Position numbers and translations under genes: made by a program. A stretch of 6,588 nt of DNA, taken from the NCBI GenBank assembly GCA_937974415.1, contig CALJXB010000417.1, positions 1-6,588 of the forward strand. The letters run 5' to 3'. Shown here piece after piece: positions 1 to 6,588 of the stretch. The notes under the pieces were generated by a model. It saw only the letters and a program-made list of their open reading frames with translations. It was not told the origin of the DNA and did no database searches. The DNA comes from an uncultured Kiloniellales bacterium. Lineage in GTDB: Bacteria > Pseudomonadota > Alphaproteobacteria > Kiloniellales > JAKSDN01. Position 1 is the first letter of the stretch. Every line of letters begins with the position of its first letter.

Positions 1-486
1 CACGTTGAACAGCACGAAGGACAGTAGGAACTCGATCCCCTTGGTGCCGCGCTCGATCACCCGCGACAGGCCGCCGGTCTGGCGCTCCAGGTGAAAGCGC
101 AAGGAAAGCGCGTGGAGGTGGCGGAAGGTGCGCAGCGCCACCAGGCGGATCGCGTGCTGGGCCACCTTGGCGAAGACCGCGTCGCGCAACTCGCCGAAGC
201 CCCGCGCCAGAATACGCGCGGCGCCGTAGGCGATCAGCAGGCCGAGCGCCAGGGTAAGCACGATCTGGCCCGACGGCAGGGAGAGCGCGTCGACGGCGTC
301 GCGCAGGATGATCGGCACGTAAACCGTGGTCGCCTTGGCCGCCACCAGGAGCGCCATGGCGATGACTACCCGGCGCCGCAAGCCCGGCTCGCCCGCCGGC
401 CACAGGTAAGGCAACATCTCGCGCAAGGTGCGGAGCTGGTTGTCGACGTCGACCTGGCCGGGGTCGAAGGTGGTGGGACGGCGCAA
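1..486 (-). CDS. Atm1-type (ABCB family) ABC exporter, N-terminal part, cut by window edge
   Basis: This is the start of a half-size ABC exporter of the Atm1/ABCB7/HMT1 type, an inner-membrane transporter family associated with export of glutathione-linked metals or sulfur compounds. Only 162 codons are visible, covering part of the transmembrane domain; the ATP-binding domain lies outside the window. The translation contains LPYLWPAGEPGLRRR (residues 25-39), a hydrophobic segment at about 40-60 (TM1), another at about 73-93 (TM2), then HALSLRFHLERQTGGLSR (125-142) followed by IERGTKGIEFLLSF, which is highly characteristic of Atm1-type proteins. An in-frame TAA at 490-492 bounds the start. 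I chose TTG at 486 because GAGG lies eight bases upstream and residues 1-24 read like the family's cytoplasmic N-terminus. ATG at 417 is an alternative with no good ribosome-binding site. The gene follows the mutase by 123 bp that contain a promoter-like sequence and a palindrome, so it is probably transcribed separately. The family call is firm, the transported substrate is not. Confidence 0.88.
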   Translation of the reverse strand, partial: MRRPTTFDPGQVDVDNQLRTLREMLPYLWPAGEPGLRRRVVIAMALLVAAKATTVYVPIILRDAVDALSLPSGQIVLTLALGLLIAYGAARILARGFGELRDAVFAKVAQHAIRLVALRTFRHLHALSLRFHLERQTGGLSRVIERGTKGIEFLLSFVLFNV

Positions 487-505
487 AGGTTATGCCTCGC
501 TTCGG

Positions 506-520
506 CTCAATCTGATTGAG
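506..520. promoter_or_regulatory. Perfect 15-bp palindrome (operator-like) upstream of the ABC exporter
   Basis: The sequence CTCAATC-T-GATTGAG is a perfect dyad with 7-bp arms around one central base. It lies 19 bp upstream of the proposed TTG start of the exporter, and just downstream of a possible -35/-10 pair, so a bound protein would cover the likely transcription start. A one-base centre fits a dimeric repressor site better than an RNA hairpin, although a 6-bp stem with a 3-nt loop could also form. I do not recognise the half-site as belonging to a specific regulator. The perfect symmetry is seen directly; the operator function is inferred. Confidence 0.45.
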
Positions 521-525
521 AGTGA

Positions 526-554
526 ACCACAGAGGCACCGAGACCGGGAGTCAA
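526..554 (-). promoter_or_regulatory. Possible sigma-70 promoter for the ABC exporter
   Basis: On the minus strand TTGACT (554-549) matches the -35 consensus at five of six positions. Seventeen bases later comes TGTGGT (531-526), which matches TATAAT at only three of six. The predicted start of transcription falls near 519, inside the palindrome at 506-520. The -35 element is good, the -10 element is weak, and the placement relative to the palindrome is the main support. Confidence 0.3.
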
Positions 555-609
555 CGTGAATTGGCCGCGATTCGGCCGATCTGCCGACGGGCTTGGACCC
601 TAGACGCCC

Positions 610-2760
<2,151 letters not shown>

Positions 2761-2780
2761 GATTGCCTCGCGCTTGAACC

Positions 2781-2803
2781 TTTATGCTGCACTGCACAAT
2801 AAA
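2781..2803. promoter_or_regulatory. Extended dyad upstream of methylmalonyl-CoA mutase, possible PhaR-type operator
   Basis: The 75-bp gap ahead of the mutase holds a near-symmetrical element reading TTTAT-gc-TGCA-c-TGCA-ca-ATAAA on the plus strand. Outer arms of 5 bp and inner arms of 4 bp pair perfectly around position 2792. It ends 21 bp from the mutase start codon and is AT-rich at its edges in a GC-rich region, so it probably overlaps the promoter; on the minus strand TTTTGT or TTGTTT and CATAAA are weak -35/-10 candidates flanking it. The core CTGC-ACT-GCAC (2787-2797) differs by one base from CTGC-N3-GCAG, the site I recall as reported for PhaR, the repressor of polyhydroxybutyrate granule genes in Rhodobacter and Paracoccus. 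The symmetry is observed; the link to PhaR is inference. Confidence 0.5.
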
Positions 2804-2835
2804 CAAAATGCCCGCGTTTGTCGACTCGGACGAAA

Positions 2836-4026
2836 CTACGCCAACGCCCCGCCGGCCATGACCAGGCGGGCGTCGTCGAGGCCGCGGCGGATCGCCATGA
2901 GCCGCAGGCGGTAGTGGAACTCGTCCCGGTCGACGGCGCACTGCTGCAGGTGGCGGGTGCCGGCGGTGGGATCGAAGGCGGTGCGGGCGTGCAGGACCCG
3001 CTGGTTGTCGAAGACGTGCAGATCCCCTGGGCGCATGAGATAGCGCAGGGGCAGGTTCGGGCTGTAGAGCTCCTGGGCGAAGGCCCGCAGCGCCCGGTAC
3101 ATGGGCTCGATGAGGTCTTCCGGCAGGTCGAGAGGCGGCAGGGTCCGGTCGGTATAGCGGATGCCCACCACGTCGCCGTCCCCGTCCCGGCAAATCACCC
3201 GGCCCTCGGCCCAGAGGTGGTCGTTCTGGTGGGAATCGCCGACGAAGCGGATCGGCACCCGGCCGAGCAATTCGAAGGCCTCGGGGTCGCTGACAGAGAG
3301 GCGCTCGGCCGCCAGGAATCCGTCGACCAGCAGGGACTCGCCCCCGCCGTTGGCACTCGCCTCCAGGCAGTGAAACAGCGAGATGCCGGGCGGCGCGTGG
3401 CGGTAGTTCTCGTCCGTGTGGGGCCCGAGGAAGGACGCCTTGTTGGCCGCCACGGCGATATCGGAATCGGTCCGCACGTCGAAGATGCGGCCGTAGTTGG
3501 TCTCGTGAATCGGCCCGAACAGCCCGGCCAGATGTTCGATCGCGTCCCGCGTCGCCGGCACACCGCGCAGGCGCGCCAAGCCGTGATCACGGATCCGGAG
3601 GAACAGCCGGTAGACGCCTTCGTCGTCGCTCAGCTCGTCGTAGGCGAACCAAGGAAGCGCCATCGCCGTGGCGCCGTCCCACAGGCTCGGCCGGTGCTTG
3701 CGCGCCCGCCGGGCGTCCTCGCAATAACAGTGCTCGCGCAGCCAGCGGGCCTCGTGGCGGGTGCTCTCGCCGTCAGGCGCCCAGCGGATGGCAAGGACGC
3801 CGTCGTCCAAGGTCATGGTCTCAAGGGCGAGTCGGTCCGGGTCGTCCGGAGGGCGCAGCGTCTCGTTCCGGGGGTCGAGCCCGGGATTGGCCGGGTAGAA
3901 GCAGGCGTGGCGGAGCCACACGTAGTGGAACCGGCTCTCATGGCCGTCGCCCCAGCGGATTCGGAGGCGGCGCGCCTCGGCGTCGTCCGTCAGGGCTTCG
4001 ATGCGAAATCGGGCATCACCGGACAT
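2836..4026 (-). CDS. Fe(II)/2-oxoglutarate-dependent dioxygenase, TauD/gamma-butyrobetaine hydroxylase-like
   Basis: This 396-residue protein has the two-part layout of gamma-butyrobetaine and trimethyllysine hydroxylases. Residues 8 to about 105 resemble the GBBH-like N-terminal domain (DUF971), and about 125-385 form the TauD/TfdA double-stranded beta-helix. Iron ligands are visible as His203 and Asp205 in GPHTDENYRH and His346 in NQRVLHART; Arg358 in GTRHLQQC is the likely 2-oxoglutarate-binding arginine. Such enzymes couple oxidation of 2-oxoglutarate to hydroxylation of a substrate in the cytoplasm. Unlike human BBOX1, the N-terminal zinc site is not intact: the CxCxxC segment reads ACFYPAN (Cys42 only), and the fourth ligand His aligns with a glutamate near residue 87. 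Of the aromatic cage, Tyr178 is retained, the tryptophan is Phe182, and the third aromatic appears to be alanine. Butyrobetaine is therefore doubtful as the substrate. ATG at 4026 has GGAGG seven bases upstream. It lies 69 bp after the cyclase and 75 bp before the mutase. The fold is firm, the reaction unknown. Confidence 0.88.
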   Translation of the reverse strand: MSGDARFRIEALTDDAEARRLRIRWGDGHESRFHYVWLRHACFYPANPGLDPRNETLRPPDDPDRLALETMTLDDGVLAIRWAPDGESTRHEARWLREHCYCEDARRARKHRPSLWDGATAMALPWFAYDELSDDEGVYRLFLRIRDHGLARLRGVPATRDAIEHLAGLFGPIHETNYGRIFDVRTDSDIAVAANKASFLGPHTDENYRHAPPGISLFHCLEASANGGGESLLVDGFLAAERLSVSDPEAFELLGRVPIRFVGDSHQNDHLWAEGRVICRDGDGDVVGIRYTDRTLPPLDLPEDLIEPMYRALRAFAQELYSPNLPLRYLMRPGDLHVFDNQRVLHARTAFDPTAGTRHLQQCAVDRDEFHYRLRLMAIRRGLDDARLVMAGGALA

Positions 4027-4095
4027 GTCGCGACCTCCCCCGACACGCCCCGATGGTCCGCCCGAATGCGTCCGAAAGCAATCGGGAAAATGCCT

Positions 4096-5823
4096 CTAGC
4101 CGAAGGTGAGGCGGAGAAAATCGACCGGTCGGTCGAAACCTTTGAGCCGGGCCTGCTCCTCGCTGGCCTGCTGGCGGTCGAGCTGCGCGGCCACGCCCGG
4201 GTCCGCCGCCAGGACGCGGGACAAGACCACGTCGCCGCCCCGGCTCTCGGCCTGCAGCCGGGCGGCCAGGTTCACGGTGGCGCCGAAGTAGTCGAGCCGG
4301 TCGTTCAGGGTGACCGCGATGACCGGCCCATCGTGCAGCCCGACCTTGAGCACGATGCCCCGGCCCTCCTGCGCGGCGTTGAAACGCCCGACTTCGCGCT
4401 GCATCTCGATGGCCGCCGCGAGTGCCGCGGCCGGGTCGAGGAAGGCGGCGAGGATGGCGTCGCCGATGGTCTTGACGATGGCGCCGCCGTGGGCGCGCAC
4501 GATGGCGGCCAGATAGGCGAAGTGGGCGCGCACCAGGTGATAGGCGCTGGCGTCGCCGACGGCGTCGTAGAGCGCCGTCGAATCCTTCAGGTCGGTGAAC
4601 AAGAGCGCCATGCGCCGGACCGCCACCTCGTCGCCGGGTCGCAGTACCTGGTCGGAGAAGAGGTCGCGAAAGGCCTGCAGGCTAGTCGCCCGATCGGCGG
4701 TGAGGGCGTCAGCCACCCAGGCCCGCTCCTCCACCACGAAAGTGAGCCGCCGTTTGCTGTCGTTGCGGAGATGAACCTCGCCGCTTGGGACGGGCTCCCC
4801 GGCGGTGACCGCCTCGTCCGCGGCAATCACCTCCGGAAACCCGCCGCCCGGCCACTCGATGTCCCATTCCGCCCCCGGCTCCAGCGTGCGCAGGCGGTAA
4901 GGGCCGGGCGCAAGCGCCGCCGCCAGGTGGCGCGTCGTGCCGGCCTCGAGGGTGACGTGCACCCGGATGTGGGGCGTGGACATGGGCCCGAAGAGGCAGT
5001 ATTCGCCGATGCCCAAGGGCCTCACCGCCGGCGCCGGGCGGAAGCTCAACTCCACGTTCCTGGAAAAGTTCCGGTCATAGTCGATGTTGCAGGTGCCGCA
5101 ATGGGCGCCGCTCGGCAGTTCGTCGAGGCTGCCCACCACCTGCTTGGCGATGCGGCAGCGCGGGCACAGCAGGTCCCAGCGCAGCTCCAGCAAGCCGGCG
5201 CGGGTCGCCTCGAGGCAGAGCTCGATGGTCTGCAGCTCCGGCACTTGCCACAGCCGGGCCAGCTTCAGGGGCCGGATCTGGGTCAGATCCACCTCCTGGG
5301 CCGTGCGGATCATGTTCGCCAGCCGCCCCGCCAGGCCGCGGCCGTGGCCGGAGGCCTCGATCTCGGCTACCCGCTCGGCGAGGCGCTCCTCGGCGCCCGC
5401 CGGCAGGCTGGGCGGCTCGAAGTCGAAGGCCGTGTCGCGCCGGCCGGCGGCGCAGTCCCGGGCGCTCTCGGCCAGGCCGGTGAAGTTGCGCCGGGCGGAC
5501 TCGAAAAAGGCCGTGCGCAGCATGGCGATGCCCAGCGGATTCGCGGCCTCGGCGGTGACCGTGTAGGCGCCCCGGCTGCCCGCGCCCTCGGGCGTCAGCT
5601 TGAATTCGGCGCAGAGGCTCTTGAGGGGACCCTTGCGGAACTCGCGGCAGTGCTCGAACCATTCGCCGCTCACCCAGTTGACCGGCTTTTCCTCCCACAC
5701 CAGCTCGAAGGGACCCTTGCGGGCCCTGGCCATGTAAAGCACCGATCCGTCCGGCCGCGGGGTTTCCTCGATATCGTGGAGCGGCAGGTTGGCCGCCTCG
5801 TTGAATCGGGCGGTGTCGGACAA
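4096..5823 (-). CDS. Class III adenylate cyclase with START-like N-terminal region and zinc-ribbon-like insert
   Basis: This protein should convert ATP to cAMP. Numbered from the TTG at 5823 (575 residues), the C-terminal domain at about 405-575 has all six class III catalytic residues: metal ligands Asp411 (FTDLKDST) and Asp455 (KTIGDAI), adenine-selecting Lys451 and Asp511, and transition-state Asn518 and Arg522 (VNLAAR). The Lys/Asp pair indicates ATP rather than GTP. The N-terminal 140 or so residues resemble DUF5939, a START/SRPBCC-like region found ahead of such cyclases, which may bind a hydrophobic ligand. Between them lies a four-cysteine motif, Cys220-x2-Cys223-x18-Cys242-x2-Cys245, like a zinc ribbon. 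I see no membrane segments or signal peptide, so it is probably cytosolic. The TTG start is doubtful because conserved sequence continues in frame upstream to at least 5868; no ATG, GTG or TTG is available there. The HAD gene precedes it closely and the dioxygenase follows after 69 bp, so co-transcription is plausible. The domain call is firm; the signal sensed is unknown. Confidence 0.93.
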   Translation of the reverse strand: MSDTARFNEAANLPLHDIEETPRPDGSVLYMARARKGPFELVWEEKPVNWVSGEWFEHCREFRKGPLKSLCAEFKLTPEGAGSRGAYTVTAEAANPLGIAMLRTAFFESARRNFTGLAESARDCAAGRRDTAFDFEPPSLPAGAEERLAERVAEIEASGHGRGLAGRLANMIRTAQEVDLTQIRPLKLARLWQVPELQTIELCLEATRAGLLELRWDLLCPRCRIAKQVVGSLDELPSGAHCGTCNIDYDRNFSRNVELSFRPAPAVRPLGIGEYCLFGPMSTPHIRVHVTLEAGTTRHLAAALAPGPYRLRTLEPGAEWDIEWPGGGFPEVIAADEAVTAGEPVPSGEVHLRNDSKRRLTFVVEERAWVADALTADRATSLQAFRDLFSDQVLRPGDEVAVRRMALLFTDLKDSTALYDAVGDASAYHLVRAHFAYLAAIVRAHGGAIVKTIGDAILAAFLDPAAALAAAIEMQREVGRFNAAQEGRGIVLKVGLHDGPVIAVTLNDRLDYFGATVNLAARLQAESRGGDVVLSRVLAADPGVAAQLDRQQASEEQARLKGFDRPVDFLRLTFG

Positions 5824-5892
5824 CAGCGGCCAAATCCGCTCGGGCGGGCTGTCGAAGTCCCAGTGCCAGGTGCGCGCAATGGGCTTGGCCGT
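5824..5892 (-). other. Probable true N-terminus of the cyclase, lacking a standard start codon
   Basis: Reading upstream of the TTG at 5823 in the same frame gives IARTWHWDFDSPPERIWPLL, which joins directly to SDTARFNEAANLP. This is what the start of a START-like domain should look like, so the protein very probably begins here. The open frame runs back to a TAA at 5953-5955 without ATG, GTG or TTG. Non-standard candidates are ACG at 5892-5890, with AGGGGG ten bases upstream, and ATT at 5880-5878 with no clear ribosome-binding site. Two TTA codons (5908-5910 region and 5896-5898), rare in this DNA, suggest coding begins after 5896. A base error or a real start-codon mutation would also explain it. 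Confidence 0.6.
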
Positions 5893-5893
5893 A

Positions 5894-5957
5894 GGTAACG
5901 GGCCCCCTAAAGGCGGCTTTCGCCCCCAAGAAATCCTTCGGGCCGCGCCCCGTTACC
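5894..5957 (-). promoter_or_regulatory. Inverted repeat enclosing a GAAA-capped hairpin between HAD and cyclase genes
   Basis: GGTAACGGG (5894-5902) and CCCGTTACC (5949-5957) are perfect 9-bp inverted repeats separated by 46 bases. Inside, the minus-strand RNA can fold a second hairpin at 5912-5927: six positions around a GAAA tetraloop with one G-G mismatch, followed by only three T residues. The inner hairpin could be a weak terminator. The outer stem would place the candidate cyclase ribosome-binding site (AGGGGG) in its loop and end one base before the ACG candidate start. Since the other arm lies just behind the HAD stop codon, terminating ribosomes could open it, which would couple the two genes. 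The pairing is seen; the function is inference. Confidence 0.4.
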
Positions 5958-5977
5958 AGCGGCCCTCTTACCAGCGG
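5953..5977. repeat. 15-bp tandem duplication of the HAD gene end, repeating its stop codon
   Basis: TTACCAGCGG occurs at 5953-5962 and again at 5968-5977, a 10-bp direct repeat with a 15-bp period. On the minus strand each copy encodes a tryptophan codon followed by TAA in the same frame, so the HAD gene ends with two in-frame stops fifteen bases apart. It looks like a short slippage duplication of the gene's final codons. Confidence 0.7.
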
Positions 5978-6588
5978 AAGGTAGGCAGGGCCGCGAGCGG
6001 CGTTCCGCCCTCGGCCCGGTAGAGCTCGGCCAACCGGTCTTGGTCGATGGCGCCGGTCTCCGCGCTCACGAGCTTGGCCTCGTGAATGCCCGAGACGACG
6101 AAGACCGACTGCACGCCCATGGACTGGGCGCCGACTATATCGGTACGTACGGAATCGCCGACCGCCAGGATGCGCTCGGCTGGAATTCCGTCGAACAGAC
6201 CGAGGCAGGTACGGTAGATCCCGGCATGGGGCTTGCCGTGATAGCGTACGTCCCCGCCCATGTCTTCGTAGGCGAGCGCGATGGTGCCGGCGCAGATCTC
6301 CTCAGCGCCGCCGCGAATCACCACGTAGTCCGGGTTGGCGCAGACCATCGGGAGGCCACGCGCCAAGGCCGATTCGAGGAGCGCCGTATAGGTCTCTCGG
6401 GTATCGGCCTGGTTGAGGGCCCCGGTGAGCAGGATGAAGTCCGCCTGCGCGAGGTCGTCGACGAAGCGGTGGTCGAGGCCGTCGCGCATGCCCATGTCCC
6501 GCTCCGGCCCCAGGTGAAAGCAGCGGGGCCCGAGCGCCCGGTGCCAATCGTCCGGCCGCTCCTTGAGATGGCGCCAGGCCTCCTCGCC
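5968..6588 (-). CDS. HAD-superfamily subfamily IIA hydrolase (TIGR01459-like), C-terminal part, cut by window edge
   Basis: The frame is open to the window edge and ends in TAA at 5968, giving 206 visible residues; the start lies beyond 6588. The ATG at 6495 is internal, since the upstream residues (HLGPERDMGMRDGLD) read as family sequence. The visible part covers most of the C2 cap, including LPMVCANPDYVVIRGG, then the core motifs: motif III lysine in HGKPHAGIY (about residue 119 of the visible part) and motif IV acidic residues in GDSVRTD (about 145 and 150). Motif I, with the nucleophile aspartate, and motif II are outside the window. Subfamily IIA includes NagD and pyridoxal phosphate phosphatases; members usually remove phosphate from small metabolites in the cytoplasm, but the substrate here cannot be read from sequence. 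TIGR01459-like proteins are, as I recall, mostly alphaproteobacterial. The cyclase follows closely in the same reading frame. Confidence 0.9.
   Translation of the reverse strand, partial: GEEAWRHLKERPDDWHRALGPRCFHLGPERDMGMRDGLDHRFVDDLAQADFILLTGALNQADTRETYTALLESALARGLPMVCANPDYVVIRGGAEEICAGTIALAYEDMGGDVRYHGKPHAGIYRTCLGLFDGIPAERILAVGDSVRTDIVGAQSMGVQSVFVVSGIHEAKLVSAETGAIDQDRLAELYRAEGGTPLAALPTFRW

Noticed and set aside
91..519. Plus-strand 142-codon open frame at the left edge
   Set aside because: It lies antisense to the Atm1-type exporter, whose conserved sequence on the minus strand is unmistakable; the plus-strand product is Gln/Arg/Gly-rich and unlike any family I know.
563..577. GGCCG/CGGCC hairpin after the mutase stop, considered as a terminator
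   Set aside because: Only a 5-bp stem, common by chance in GC-rich DNA, and no T-tract follows on the minus strand.
2818..5898. A 1026-codon open frame on the plus strand, antisense to both the dioxygenase and the cyclase
   Set aside because: It mirrors the codon register of the minus-strand genes. In that register antisense stops correspond to sense TTA, CTA and TCA codons, which are rare in GC-rich DNA, so the frame stays open by composition. The translation is Arg/His/Gly/Val-rich with no recognisable domain, while the minus strand encodes clear families.
5075..5929. Minus-strand 284-codon open frame overlapping the cyclase N-terminus, considered as the missing cyclase start in another frame
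   Set aside because: Its translation is Arg/Pro/Gly-rich shadow sequence throughout, and the conserved START-like residues are continuous in the cyclase frame from 5880 to 5823 with no sign of a frameshift.
5894..5957. Inverted-repeat-bounded 64-bp segment considered as a miniature mobile element that disrupted the cyclase start
   Set aside because: No target-site duplication flanks it, and it is too short with no second copy in the window; an RNA structure explains it better.

Overview
The window is about two-thirds G+C and carries five protein-coding regions, all on the minus strand, so transcription runs from high to low coordinates. In that order they are: the C-terminal part of a HAD-IIA type hydrolase (5968-6588, cut by the window edge), a class III adenylate cyclase with a START-like N-terminal region and a zinc-ribbon-like insert (4096-5823, probably starting further upstream), a TauD/BBOX-type Fe(II)/2-oxoglutarate dioxygenase (2836-4026), a complete single-chain B12-dependent methylmalonyl-CoA mutase (610-2760), and the N-terminal part of an Atm1-type ABC exporter (1-486, cut by the window edge). 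I see no tRNA, rRNA, CRISPR array, insertion sequence or phage gene.

The gene types suggest an alphaproteobacterium, perhaps in or near the Rhodospirillales. The reasons are the high G+C, the Atm1-type heavy-metal/glutathione-conjugate exporter, the HAD-IIA protein of the TIGR01459 type, the START-like cyclase and the single-chain mutase. This is inference from family distribution as I remember it, not from a search.

From right to left, HAD and cyclase are separated by a short structured junction (5893-5970) holding a 15-bp tandem duplication, a 9-bp perfect inverted repeat and a GAAA-capped hairpin. The conserved start of the cyclase reads into this junction without an ATG, GTG or TTG codon. 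After the cyclase, 69 bp lead to the dioxygenase, which has a strong GGAGG ribosome-binding site. Then 75 bp lead to the mutase and contain an extended dyad (2781-2803) resembling binding sites of the polyhydroxybutyrate regulator PhaR. After the mutase, 123 bp lead to the exporter and hold a perfect 7-1-7 palindrome (506-520) next to a candidate promoter.

The mutase interconverts (R)-methylmalonyl-CoA and succinyl-CoA, the last step of propionyl-CoA assimilation and part of the ethylmalonyl-CoA route in many alphaproteobacteria. The cyclase makes cAMP and could be a sensor. The dioxygenase resembles gamma-butyrobetaine hydroxylase but lacks its zinc site and part of its trimethylammonium cage, so its substrate is unknown. 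No single pathway clearly unites the five genes, and the two dyads suggest that mutase and exporter have their own promoters. I did not find a clear new multi-gene system. The points most worth checking are the cyclase start and its RNA structure, the two operator-like dyads, and the altered dioxygenase.
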